Of a stretch of DNA of 64,000 nucleotides, positions 53,849 to 63,390 are shown piece by piece. The notes beneath the pieces are model-generated. The model made no database searches and was not told the DNA's origin. It was given only the letters and a program-made list of their open reading frames with translations. Numbering within the stretch: position 1 is the first letter of the stretch; each line of letters opens with the position of its first letter. The translations under genes and the position numbers were made by a program. The DNA is from Scytonematopsis contorta HA4267-MV1 (GTDB lineage: Bacteria > Cyanobacteriota > Cyanobacteriia > Cyanobacteriales > Nostocaceae), in the NCBI GenBank assembly GCA_019359035.1, contig JAHHIC010000029.1:62001-126000 (forward strand), read 5' to 3'.

Positions 53849-55765
53849 TCAACAATTAAGACGAATTAACCCCCCGGTAATACCTACAGAAGCACCACCA
53901 CTTATATTCACAGCCGCACCACCACTCATGCTCACAGAGGTACTAGATTGTAAGCTCATCGTAGCAGTAGCTTGAATGCTAATAGTTCCAGCAGTTTTAA
54001 TCGTAATTCCAGTAGGAACTAACTCAATCGAACTACTACCAACAGTCAGACTAATTTTTTGTGTTGCAGTCAGAGCAATTTCGCCACCATTAACACTAAT
54101 TTTTTTAACTGTTCCAGTAGTACCAGATTTAACTGTTATATCACCTGTAGAAGTTAAACTAATAGTCTTATTGCTGTCATCGCAACGCAATTTATGACCA
54201 CCAGTAGTTTCTAATTCTAAAAATTTCTCACTATCATTCATGCGTAAATTGTGACCATCTACAGTTTGCAGGTAAGCACCTTTTTTTGTTGTTTTATCTT
54301 CTTCTACAAACTGCAGTTTATGTCCGACACGGGTTTTAAACGTTCGCAAACGCACTTTACCACCCACAACAGTATCATCCACTGTTTCTGGAGGTTTATC
54401 TGTACCATTCCAGACATTACCAATTACGTAAGGGCGATGAATATCACCATGTTCAAATGCTACTAGTACTTCATCATTAACCTCTGGTAAACAATCAAAG
54501 CCTCTACCAGGTCCAGCCCCTGCAGCTACTACTCGTGCCCAGTTGCTTTCATGTTCTTCAGTAAGGGTAGGAAATTTGACTCGTACTCTACCCATACCTT
54601 TAGGGTCTTTATTATTACTAACTATTCCCACCATTAAGGTTTGTCCTGGTTGCAGATGGGTAGGAGGTGAGAGAGTAGATAACAAGTCTCCAGCACGCAA
54701 ACCACGAACGCTAAATTCTGTAGTGTATCTACGTCCATCAAATAGGTGGCAAGTTCCAGCAACATAATACTCACCGCTATATTTGCCCATGTCTGTGAGT
54801 GTGACAACTCTTCCGGGACGGATTTCGGGATTACCTTCAGCTTCTGCATCAGCATAAACAAACTCTCCCCCCAGTTCGTTACACAATGCCTGAGCCATTT
54901 TGTCAGCTTCACCCGCACTAAATACTGGTTGGTCTACAACTATCATCTTGGGCTTTATATTAAACTTGGTGCTATTTGCGCTACCCTTGCCATTATCGGT
55001 CTTAGTAATTACCTGCTCTGTGGTTGCTGTGGAGATAATAGGCTTTTTAGTCGTATAGTCCCAACCGCGCACCTCTACAGATTCAACTTGTTCAGCACTG
55101 GTGACGCGAACACCGAAACTGTGAATATCTTCTAACCACTTAAGGCTTAAAACATTTCCTTTTGCGGGTTGACGAAAATTAAGCTTACCATCTTGTACAA
55201 AAAGCTCAAACCCCAAACGAGCTGCACGCTCGCGCAAGAACTCCATGTTGGTTTGATTCTCTTGAAAAACGTACTCATGAACAATAGAAGTAGAAGTAAT
55301 TGTGCCAGTTGCTATACCTGCTTCACCGGCAATCTGGCTAACAATATCGCTATCCTTAGTATTTTGGAAGGAGCGGTTGTATCGTCCCCGGTGCAGACGA
55401 TGGGAAATATCATAACCACGAATTACAATTGGAGCTTGAGACTCGCGGGTAAAGTGGGTTTCTATGGCTGTTATTTCCCCATCTAAAACATAGCTCTCCT
55501 GTCCTTGTTCAAACTCTACATTTTCGGTGGTACTAGAAGCAAAACCAATTTTAATTTTCTTGCCAATTGCAAATAAATTGTCGTGACGCCAAGGTTGTTG
55601 GCTGCGTCCTGGAAAATAATCATTTTGAATCACCAGAGTAAACATTCCAGGTAGATGTAGACTCTCTTCCACCTTTATTTGGAGAATATCTTCAATTAAA
55701 TCAGCCGGAGCGTTGGCGCCATCAATCTGTAACAGGGGTTGGGATATGTAACGGACATCAGGCAT
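53849..55765 (-). CDS. VgrG-like spike protein (Afp8-type)
   Basis: A 638-residue spike protein. The N-terminal gp27/gpD-like part includes IRGYDISHRLHRGRYNRSFQ and NQTNMEFLRERAARLGFELF. The OB-fold gp5 segment has VGIVSNNKDPKGMGRVRVKF and DEVLVAFEHGDIHRPYVIGN, followed by WNGTDKPP. The C-terminal 170 residues form a beta-helix needle of short repeats ending GGASVGITGGLIRLNC. The ATG at 55765 fits the family start (MPDVRYISQPLL). The needle is tipped by the PAAR protein encoded next. No effector domain is fused at the C-terminus. Confidence 0.95.
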   Translation of the reverse strand: MPDVRYISQPLLQIDGANAPADLIEDILQIKVEESLHLPGMFTLVIQNDYFPGRSQQPWRHDNLFAIGKKIKIGFASSTTENVEFEQGQESYVLDGEITAIETHFTRESQAPIVIRGYDISHRLHRGRYNRSFQNTKDSDIVSQIAGEAGIATGTITSTSIVHEYVFQENQTNMEFLRERAARLGFELFVQDGKLNFRQPAKGNVLSLKWLEDIHSFGVRVTSAEQVESVEVRGWDYTTKKPIISTATTEQVITKTDNGKGSANSTKFNIKPKMIVVDQPVFSAGEADKMAQALCNELGGEFVYADAEAEGNPEIRPGRVVTLTDMGKYSGEYYVAGTCHLFDGRRYTTEFSVRGLRAGDLLSTLSPPTHLQPGQTLMVGIVSNNKDPKGMGRVRVKFPTLTEEHESNWARVVAAGAGPGRGFDCLPEVNDEVLVAFEHGDIHRPYVIGNVWNGTDKPPETVDDTVVGGKVRLRTFKTRVGHKLQFVEEDKTTKKGAYLQTVDGHNLRMNDSEKFLELETTGGHKLRCDDSNKTISLTSTGDITVKSGTTGTVKKISVNGGEIALTATQKISLTVGSSSIELVPTGITIKTAGTISIQATATMSLQSSTSVSMSGGAAVNISGGASVGITGGLIRLNC

Positions 55766-55848
55766 AATATTTCCACCATTTCCACCAGTCGATTTACAAT
55801 AGCTTAGTAAGCTTAGGTATTGTCGAGTATTATCCAAAAGTCGAGTTA

Positions 55849-56376
55849 CTATTTAAGCCGACTGCTTCGATTATCGCCGTTACGGTTAACAGTGCTAGGA
55901 GTCCCCATCCCAGGTTGAGCAATCGATTCATCTACTTCTTCTAAAGTTAGGCTGACTTTCGCTCTTACTGGTGTGCCATCAGGTAAAAATAAGGTAAGGC
56001 TGTAATTTACAGAGGTGACGAAGCAACGTATATACTGCTGGTCACCCCAGGTAAATACGTATACTGGAGGGCGCTTTTCTTTACCTTCACCAGCTTCAGC
56101 AAAATTAACAGCTTTTTCAAATTTCTTTAGGTGCTTTAAAACGCTTGTACCATCTTCGTAGGTATCGAAAATAATATCATTAATAGATAGGGTGCAGGGT
56201 TCTGGATACGCAAAGCTAACTTTGGGTAGACCTCTACCTGTACGCGCTCCTTCGCTTCTGGTTAGGTTTATTTGCTGTGAGAAATCTAATTGGTTTGGGT
56301 TAAACATAAACTCAATATCAGAGTTACCTGTTTCTGTGGCTATAAGTTTGGCTTTGACTAGACGGGTTGTTGACAT
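55849..56376 (-). CDS. Contractile injection system tube-associated protein (Afp7/CIS_tube type)
   Basis: A 175-residue protein with the CIS tube/LysM-family N-terminus: IEFMFNPNQLDFSQQINLTR, then GRGLPKVSFAYPEPCTLSIN, FDTYEDGTSVL and the segment RPPVYVFTWGDQQYIRCFVT. A C-terminal LysM domain, common in this slot in other eCIS, is absent here. In Afp-like particles this protein links tube and spike. It ends 84 bases before the VgrG-like gene and follows the giant repeat protein gene. Confidence 0.9.
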   Translation of the reverse strand: MSTTRLVKAKLIATETGNSDIEFMFNPNQLDFSQQINLTRSEGARTGRGLPKVSFAYPEPCTLSINDIIFDTYEDGTSVLKHLKKFEKAVNFAEAGEGKEKRPPVYVFTWGDQQYIRCFVTSVNYSLTLFLPDGTPVRAKVSLTLEEVDESIAQPGMGTPSTVNRNGDNRSSRLK

Positions 56377-56406
56377 ATTTTTGGTTATGAATTTAGGTTA
56401 ATGAAG

Positions 56407-56435
56407 GTCTCACGCAGAGCCGCAAAGACGCAAAG
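56407..56435. repeat. Dispersed repeat, CACGCAGAG...CGCAAAGACGCAAAG type
   Basis: Matches, in opposite orientation, the copy that is translated inside the giant gene at 62989-63021. It is a common cyanobacterial intergenic repeat. Confidence 0.8.
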
Positions 56436-56451
56436 TTTTAAAATAGTTTTA

Positions 56452-59400
56452 CTACGGTAAACGTCTTGAATGGTTTCCTCTCCTTTCTTGTTCTATTTCT
56501 AGTTTTCTTCGTAGCATTTTATAAATTTCTTGTGCGAGGGTTTCTAAGTTTTTTAATTCATCATTTGATGATGGTTGATTAATGGTATGTTCTTGGGTTG
56601 TTGTGTTATTTGTCAGCGAGTTTTCTTTTTTGGTTTGAATAATTGATTGAGAAGTAGTTGATTGAGAAATAGTTGGTTTAGTATTTATTTGAGATTGTTT
56701 CTGCTGCTGTTTAGTAGATGTTAATGATGTATATCCATTATTTTTATGCTTTTCTTTTACTAGGGGTTGTACGACTAAGTTTTGGCTGTCATTTACTTTT
56801 TGATTTGCTGTGGCTAATTCTGCAATACTACCCCATGAAGTAGGAAGTTCTTTGCTTGATTTTTTCTGCACATAGGAAGTTGGAGATGGTGAGACTTTTT
56901 GATGATATAAGGGTGAGTTATAAGTATTTCTTGGAGTAGTTTTAGGCTGTGATTTTTTTGCTTCTGTAAATGTAGAAATAATCAAATCGGATGGTTGAGA
57001 TAAAGGACTAAAAACTGATATATTTTTTATGACTTGAGGTAATTGTGAAATTTCTGTTTTTTGAATTGTATGTTGTGTGTCTCTTTCTGTTGCTAATAAC
57101 TCTTTTGGTGATTTTTCTGATAATGCTTGGATAGCTTTTATTTCCGGTGCTACTGTAATTGGTTTTGTTTGTATTTTGGTGTTTATAGCATCTCTTTGAA
57201 TAACGGAGTTTGAACCCGTGGAATCAATTTGAGGTGTTAGGGTTGATGTTGCTTCTTGTTTAGTTTGTAAATTTGTATCCGATTGTGGAGAATTTAGGGG
57301 ATTAATTTCTCTGGTCGATTTATCAGCGAACTCAGCAATTTCGTTTGCAAAATTTCTTTGGATAACGGAGTTTGAACCTGTGGAATCACTTTTAGGTGTG
57401 ACGGTTGGTGTTGCTTCTTGTTTCAGTTGTAAATTTGTATCCGGTTGTGGAGAACTTAGTGGATTAATTTCTTTTGTTGGTATATCAGTAAACTCAGTAC
57501 TTTCGTTAGTAAACTCTCTTTGAATAACAGAGTTTAAAGCTGTGGAATCAGTTTGAGGTGTGACGGTTGGAGTCGCTTCTTGCTTTGGTTGTAAATTTGT
57601 TTGGTTAGTAAAGTTTTTTTGAATAAGGGAGTCTGAATCCGTGGAATCATTTCCAGGAGTGACGGTTGGTGTTGCTTCTTGTCTCCTTTGTAAATTTGTA
57701 TCCTGTTGTGGAGAATTTAGCGGATTAATTTCTCTTGTCGGGGTATCAGTAAGTTCAAAATTTTCGTTAGTAAACTCTCTTTGAATAACAGAGTTTAAAG
57801 CTGTGGAATCAGTTTGAGGTGTGACAGTTGGTGTTGCTTTTTGTTTCGGTTGTAAATTTGTATCCGGTTGTGGAGAATTTAGGGGATTAATTTCTCTTGT
57901 CGGGATATCAGCGATTTCAGCACTTTCGTTAGTAAACTCTCTTTGTATAATAGAGTTTGAAGCTGTGGAATCAGTCTGAGGTGTGACGGTTGGTGTTGCT
58001 TCTTGTTTCGTTTGTAAATTTGTATCTGATTGTGGAGAATTTCGCTGATTAATTTCTCTTGTCGATATATCAGTGAACTCAGCACTTTCGTTAGTAAACT
58101 CTCTTTGAATAAGGGAGTTTGAAGCTTTGGAATCAGTTTGAGGTGTGACGGTTGGTGTCGTTTCTAATTTCGTTTGTAAATTTGTACCGAGTCGTGGAGA
58201 AGTTGACGGATTAATTTCTCTTGTATGGACATCAGCTAGTTCAGCACTTTCGTTATTAAACTCTCTTTGAATAACAGAGTTTGAACCAGTGGAATCAGTT
58301 CCAGAAGTGACACTTAGTGTTGCTTCTTGTTTCGTTTGTAAATTTGTATCAAGTTGTGGAGAAGTTGACGGATTAATTTCTCTGGTTGATTTATCAGTGA
58401 ACTCAGTACTTTCGTTGGTAAACTCTCTTTGAATAAGAGAGTTTAAACCTGTGGAATCAGCTCCAGGGGTGACAGTTGGTGTCGTTTCTTGTTTCGTCTG
58501 TAAATTTGTATCGAGTTGTGGAGAAGTTGACGGGTGAATTCCTCTGGTTGATATATCGGTAAGTTCAGCACTTTCGTTAGTAAACTCTCTTTGAATGAGG
58601 GAGTTTGAAGCTGTGGAATCATTGTTAGGAGTGACGGTTGGTGTTGCTTCCTGTTTCGGTTGTAAATTTGTATCCGGTTGTGGAAAATTTAGGGGATTAA
58701 TTTCTCTTGTCGGGATATCAGCTAGTTCAGCAATTTCGTTAGTAAACTCCCTTTGAATGACGGAGTTTGAAGCTGTGGAATCAGTTTCAGGGGTGACAGC
58801 TGGTGTTGCTTCTTGTTTTAGTTGTAAATTTGTATCGAGTTGTGGAGAAGTTGACGGATTAATTTCTCTGGTTGATTTATCAGCAAACTCAGCAATTTCG
58901 TTTGCAAAATTTCTTTGGATAACGGAGTTTGAACCTGTGGAATCACTTTCAGGTGTGACGGTTGGTGTTGCTTCTTGTTTCGGTTGTAAATTTGTATCCG
59001 GTTGTGGAGAAGTTGACGGATTAATTTCTCTGGTTGATTTATCAGCAACCTCAGCGTTTTCGTTAGTAAACTCTCTTTGGATAACGGAGTTTGAAGCTGT
59101 GGAATAAGTTCCAGGTGTGACAGTTGGTGTCGTTTCTTGTTTCGTCTGTAGACTTGTATCTGTTTGTGGGGAGGTTGACGGATTAATTTCTTTTGTTGAT
59201 ATATCAGCGAGTTCAGCACTTTTATTAGTAAACTCTCTTTGAATAACCGAGTTTGAACCTGTGGAAGAAGTCCCAGACCTGACGGTTGGTGTTGCTTCTT
59301 GTTTCAGTTGTAAATTTGTATCCAGTTGTGGAGAATTTAGCGGATTAATTTCTCCGGTTGATTTATCAGCAAACTCAGCAATTTCGTTTGCAAAATTTCT

Positions 59401-62400
59401 TTGGATAACGGAGTTTGAACCTGTGGAATCACTTTCAGGTGTGACGGTTGGTGTTGCTTCTTGTTTCGGTTGTAAATTTGTATCCGGTTGTGGGGAGGTT
59501 GACGGATTAATTTCTCTGGTTGATTTATCAGCTAACTCAGCACTTTCGTTAGTAAACTCTCTTTGAATGAGGGAGTTTGAACCTGTGGAAGAATTCCCAG
59601 ACCTGACGGTTGGTGTTGCTTCTTGTTTCGTCTGTAAATTTATATCCGGTTGTGGAGAAGTTGACGGATTAATTTCTCTGGTTGATTTATCAGCGAGCTC
59701 AGCAATTTTGTTAGTAAACTCTCTTGGAATAAGGGAGTTTGAACCCGTGAAATCAGTTTTAGAAGTGACGATTGGTGTTGTTTCTTGTTTCAGTTGTAAA
59801 TTTGTATCTGCTTGTGGAAGAGTTGACGGATTAATTTCTCTGGTTGATTTATCCGTGACCTCAGCACTTTCGTTAGTAAACTCTCTTTGAATAAGGGAGT
59901 TTGAACCCGTGGAATCAGTTTTAGGAGTGACAGTTGGTGTCGTTTCTTGTTTCGGTTGTAAATTTGTATCTGCTTGTGGAAGAGTTGACGGATTAATTTC
60001 TCTGGTTGATTTATCAGTGAACTCAGCACTTTCGTTTGCAAACTCTCTTTGAATAACGGAGTTTGAACCTGTGGAATCAGTTTCAGGTGTGACGATTGGT
60101 GTTGCTTCTTGTTTTGGTTGTAAATTTGTATCAAGTTGTGGAGAATTTAGAGGATGAATTTCTCTTGTTGATATATCAGTAAACTCAGCACTTTTGTTAG
60201 TAAACTCTCTTTGAATAACGGAGTTTGAACCTGTGGAATCACTTTTAGGTGTGACGGTTGGTATCGCTTCTTGTTTTGGTGGTAAATTTGTATCAAGTTG
60301 TGGAGAAGTTGACGGATTAATTTCTTTTGTTGAGATATCAGTTAGTTCAGCACTTTCGTTAGTAAACTCTCTTTGAATAACGGAGTTTGAACCTGTGGAA
60401 TCAGTTTCAGGTGTGACGATTGGTGTTGCTTCTTGTTTTGGTTGTAAATTTGTATCAAGTTGTGGAGAATTTAGAGGATGAATTTCTCTTGTTGATATAT
60501 CAGTAAACTCAGCACTTTCGTTAGTAAACTCTCTTTGAATAACGGAGTTTGAACCTGTGGAATCACTTTTAGGAGTGACGGTTGGTATCGCTTCTTGCTT
60601 CGTTAGTAAATTTGTATCGACCTGTGGAGAAGTTGACGGATTAATTTCTCTTGTCGGGATACCAGCTAGTTCAACACTTTTGTCAGTCAACTCTCTTTGA
60701 ATAACAGAGTTTGACCCTGTGGAATCAGTTTCAGGTGTGACGATTGGTGTTGCTTCTTGTTTTGGTTGTAAATTTGTATCAAGTTGTGGAGAATTTAGAG
60801 GATGAATTTCTCTTGTTGATATATCAGTAAACTCAGCACTTTCGTTAGTAAACTCTCTTTGAATAACGGAGTTTGAACCTGTGGAATCACTTTTAGGAGT
60901 GACGGTTGGTATCGCTTCTTGCTTCGTTAGTAAATTTGTATCGACCTGTGGAGAAGTTGACGGATTAATTTCTCTTGTCGGGATACCAGCTAGTTCAACA
61001 CTTTTGTCAGTCAACTCTCTTTGAATAACAGAGTTTGACCCTGTGGAATCAGTTTCAGGTGTGATGGTTGGTGTTGCTTCTTGTTTCGTTTGTAAATTTG
61101 TATCTGCTTGTGGAGAAGTGAACGAATTAATTTCTCTTGTGTGGATATCAGCTAGTTCAGCATTTTCGTTAGTAAACTCTCTTTGAATAACGGAGTTTGA
61201 ACCTGTGGAATCACTTTTAGGAGTGACATTTGGTGTTGCTTCTTGTTTAGTTTGTAAATTTGTATCTGATTGTGGAGAACTTAGTGGATTAATTTCTCTG
61301 GTTGATATATCAGTAAACTCAGCACTTTCGTTAGTAAACTCTCTTTGAATAACAGAGTTTGAAGCTGTAGAATCAGTTCCAGGAGTGACGGTTGGTATCG
61401 CTTCTTGTTTTGGTTGTAAATTTGTATCGAGTTGTGGAGAATGTCGCTGATTAATTTCTCTGGTTGATATATTAGTAAACTCAGCACTTTCGTTAGTAAA
61501 CTCTCTTTGAATAACAGAGTTTGAACCCGTGAAATCAGTTCCAGGAGTGACACTTGGTGTTGCTTTTTGTTTCGTTTGTAAATTTGTATCTGCTTGTGGA
61601 GAAGTGAACGAATTAATTTCTCTTGTCGGGATATCAGTTAGTTCAGCAATTTCGTTAGTAAACTCTCTTTGAATAAGGGAGTTTGAAGCTGTGGAATCAC
61701 TTTTAGGAGTGACAGTTGGTGTCGTTTCTTGTTTCGGTTGTAAATTTGTATCTGCTTGTGGAAGAGTTGACGGATTAATTTCTCTGGTTGATTTATCAGT
61801 GAACTCAGCACTTTCGTTTGCAAACTCTCTTTGAATAACGGAGTTTGAACCCGTGGAATCAGTTTTAGGAGTGACAGTTGGTGTCGTTTCTTGTTTCGGT
61901 TGTAAATTTGTATCTGCTTGTGGAGGAGTTGACGGATTAATTTCTCTGGTTGATTTATCAGTGAACTCAGCACTTTCGTTTGCAAACTCTCTTTGAATAA
62001 CGGAGTTTGAACCTGTGGAATCAGTTTCAGGTGTGATGGTTGGTGTTGCTTCTTGTTTCGTTTGTAAATTTGTATCTGCTTGTGGAGAAGTGAACGAATT
62101 AATTTCTCTTGTGTGGATATCAGCTAGTTCAGCACTTTCGTTAGTAAACTCTCTTTGAATAACGGAGTTTGAACCTGTGGAATCACTTTTAGGAGTGACA
62201 TTTGGTGTTGCTTCTTGTTTAGTTTGTAAATTTGTATCTGATTGTGGAGAACTTAGTGAATTAATTTTTCTTGTGTGGATATCAGCTAGTTCAGCACTTT
62301 CGTTGGTAAACTCTCTTTGAATAACGAAGTTTGAATCCGTGGAATCAGTTCCAGGAGTGACGGTTGGTATCGCTTCTTGTTTCGGTTTTAAATTTGTGTC

Positions 62401-63384
62401 TGCTTGTGGAGAATTTAGAGGATTAATTTCTCTTGTTGATATATCAGTAAACTCAGCACTTTTGTTAGTCAAATCTCTTTGGATAACGGAGTTTGAACCC
62501 GTGGAAGAATTTCCAGATGTGACTGTTAGTATCGCTTCTTGTTTCGGTTTTAAATTTGTGTCTGCTTGTGGAGAATTTAGAGGATTAATTTCTCTTGTTG
62601 ATATATCAGTAAACTCAGCACTTTTGTTAGTCAAATCTCTTTGGATAACGGAGTTTGAACCCGTGGAAGAATTTCCAGATGTGACTGTTAGTATCGCTTC
62701 TTGTTTCGGTTTTAAATTTGTGTCTGCTTGTGGAGAATTTAGAGGATTAATTTCTCTTGTTGATATATCAGTAAACTCAGCACTTTCGTGAGCAAACTCT
62801 CTTTGAATAACAGAGTTTAAACCCGTGGAAGAAGCTTGAGGTGTGACACTTGGTGTTGCTTCTTGTTTTGTCTGTATATTTGTATCCAGTTGTGGAGAAG
62901 TTGACGGATTAATTTCTTTTGTTGATATATCAGCTAGCTCAACACTTTCATTAGTAATATCAAATCCGTTTGTATTATAATTATCTTCTTCTTTGCGTCT
63001 TTGCGATTCTGCGTGAGATAATAATTCCGAAGATGCTGGGGACGATATAAAATTTCTGTGGATAACAGAGTCTGAGCCAGTGGAAGAAGTTTCAGATGTA
63101 ACTGCTGTAGTTTCCAGTCTAGTCTGTATATTTGTATTATTTTTTTGAAAAAAGGGTGAATCTTGAAAAGGATTTTCAAACGTTGTGTAATCAGAAGTAT
63201 CCGAGTTTAAAAAAGCTGCATGGTCAAAATTTAATAATGAATTAGCCCCCAACGGAGACAAAAATTTAGGACTAATTAAACGCTGTCCTAAAGGTTGGTG
63301 AGCTAGTAATGGTTTTTTAATTCCTAAAGGTTCGTCATGCTCTGTTTGATTAGAATCAAACTTGGCTTCGTCATGTTCTATCAT
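56452..63384 (-). CDS. Giant 54-residue-repeat protein in the Afp6 slot of the eCIS
   Basis: A 2310-residue protein. Residues 1-80 are unique, with SPLGANSLLNFDHAAFLNSD. Then about 36 copies of a 54-residue unit extend to about 2066; each unit contains NSVIQREFTNESAE, STREINPSTSPQ-like and TNLQTKQEATPTVTP segments. A unique region follows, ending with a helix NLETLAQEIYKMLRRKLEIE and QERRG. This helix resembles the short conserved tail of proteins between tube and LysM genes in other eCIS. There is no signal peptide or membrane helix; the repeats are polar, low in aromatics, and probably disordered or extended. The recurring IQR recalls Q-R motifs of DUF4157 proteins. The gene is intact with no stop in 6.9 kb, so it is under selection. 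Function unknown. Confidence 0.82.
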   Translation of the reverse strand: MIEHDEAKFDSNQTEHDEPLGIKKPLLAHQPLGQRLISPKFLSPLGANSLLNFDHAAFLNSDTSDYTTFENPFQDSPFFQKNNTNIQTRLETTAVTSETSSTGSDSVIHRNFISSPASSELLSHAESQRRKEEDNYNTNGFDITNESVELADISTKEINPSTSPQLDTNIQTKQEATPSVTPQASSTGLNSVIQREFAHESAEFTDISTREINPLNSPQADTNLKPKQEAILTVTSGNSSTGSNSVIQRDLTNKSAEFTDISTREINPLNSPQADTNLKPKQEAILTVTSGNSSTGSNSVIQRDLTNKSAEFTDISTREINPLNSPQADTNLKPKQEAIPTVTPGTDSTDSNFVIQREFTNESAELADIHTRKINSLSSPQSDTNLQTKQEATPNVTPKSDSTGSNSVIQREFTNESAELADIHTREINSFTSPQADTNLQTKQEATPTITPETDSTGSNSVIQREFANESAEFTDKSTREINPSTPPQADTNLQPKQETTPTVTPKTDSTGSNSVIQREFANESAEFTDKSTREINPSTLPQADTNLQPKQETTPTVTPKSDSTASNSLIQREFTNEIAELTDIPTREINSFTSPQADTNLQTKQKATPSVTPGTDFTGSNSVIQREFTNESAEFTNISTREINQRHSPQLDTNLQPKQEAIPTVTPGTDSTASNSVIQREFTNESAEFTDISTREINPLSSPQSDTNLQTKQEATPNVTPKSDSTGSNSVIQREFTNENAELADIHTREINSFTSPQADTNLQTKQEATPTITPETDSTGSNSVIQRELTDKSVELAGIPTREINPSTSPQVDTNLLTKQEAIPTVTPKSDSTGSNSVIQREFTNESAEFTDISTREIHPLNSPQLDTNLQPKQEATPIVTPETDSTGSNSVIQRELTDKSVELAGIPTREINPSTSPQVDTNLLTKQEAIPTVTPKSDSTGSNSVIQREFTNESAEFTDISTREIHPLNSPQLDTNLQPKQEATPIVTPETDSTGSNSVIQREFTNESAELTDISTKEINPSTSPQLDTNLPPKQEAIPTVTPKSDSTGSNSVIQREFTNKSAEFTDISTREIHPLNSPQLDTNLQPKQEATPIVTPETDSTGSNSVIQREFANESAEFTDKSTREINPSTLPQADTNLQPKQETTPTVTPKTDSTGSNSLIQREFTNESAEVTDKSTREINPSTLPQADTNLQLKQETTPIVTSKTDFTGSNSLIPREFTNKIAELADKSTREINPSTSPQPDINLQTKQEATPTVRSGNSSTGSNSLIQREFTNESAELADKSTREINPSTSPQPDTNLQPKQEATPTVTPESDSTGSNSVIQRNFANEIAEFADKSTGEINPLNSPQLDTNLQLKQEATPTVRSGTSSTGSNSVIQREFTNKSAELADISTKEINPSTSPQTDTSLQTKQETTPTVTPGTYSTASNSVIQREFTNENAEVADKSTREINPSTSPQPDTNLQPKQEATPTVTPESDSTGSNSVIQRNFANEIAEFADKSTREINPSTSPQLDTNLQLKQEATPAVTPETDSTASNSVIQREFTNEIAELADIPTREINPLNFPQPDTNLQPKQEATPTVTPNNDSTASNSLIQREFTNESAELTDISTRGIHPSTSPQLDTNLQTKQETTPTVTPGADSTGLNSLIQREFTNESTEFTDKSTREINPSTSPQLDTNLQTKQEATLSVTSGTDSTGSNSVIQREFNNESAELADVHTREINPSTSPRLGTNLQTKLETTPTVTPQTDSKASNSLIQREFTNESAEFTDISTREINQRNSPQSDTNLQTKQEATPTVTPQTDSTASNSIIQREFTNESAEIADIPTREINPLNSPQPDTNLQPKQKATPTVTPQTDSTALNSVIQREFTNENFELTDTPTREINPLNSPQQDTNLQRRQEATPTVTPGNDSTDSDSLIQKNFTNQTNLQPKQEATPTVTPQTDSTALNSVIQREFTNESTEFTDIPTKEINPLSSPQPDTNLQLKQEATPTVTPKSDSTGSNSVIQRNFANEIAEFADKSTREINPLNSPQSDTNLQTKQEATSTLTPQIDSTGSNSVIQRDAINTKIQTKPITVAPEIKAIQALSEKSPKELLATERDTQHTIQKTEISQLPQVIKNISVFSPLSQPSDLIISTFTEAKKSQPKTTPRNTYNSPLYHQKVSPSPTSYVQKKSSKELPTSWGSIAELATANQKVNDSQNLVVQPLVKEKHKNNGYTSLTSTKQQQKQSQINTKPTISQSTTSQSIIQTKKENSLTNNTTTQEHTINQPSSNDELKNLETLAQEIYKMLRRKLEIEQERRGNHSRRLP
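57187..63147. repeat. 162-bp tandem coding repeat, about 36 units
   Basis: Units of 162 bases encode the 54-residue repeat. Adjacent copies differ by scattered substitutions, but a 324-bp pair of units is exactly duplicated at 60408-60731 and 60732-61055 (offset 324). One unit near 57600 is short. Because unit length is divisible by three, other frames also stay open over long stretches. Confidence 0.95.
62989..63021 (-). repeat. Dispersed intergenic repeat inserted in frame in the giant gene
   Basis: Reads CTCACGCAGAATCGCAAAGA and CGCAAAG on the minus strand and is translated LSHAESQRRKEE. It sits in a 31-residue insertion that splits the first 54-residue unit between VIHRNF and TNESVEL. 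Confidence 0.85.
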
Positions 63385-63390
63385 AGATAA

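Noticed and set aside
57879-62791. Many open frames on both strands within the giant repeat gene
   Set aside because: The 162-bp unit is divisible by three, so frames stay open by repetition; only the 2310-residue frame is continuous and has unique ends.
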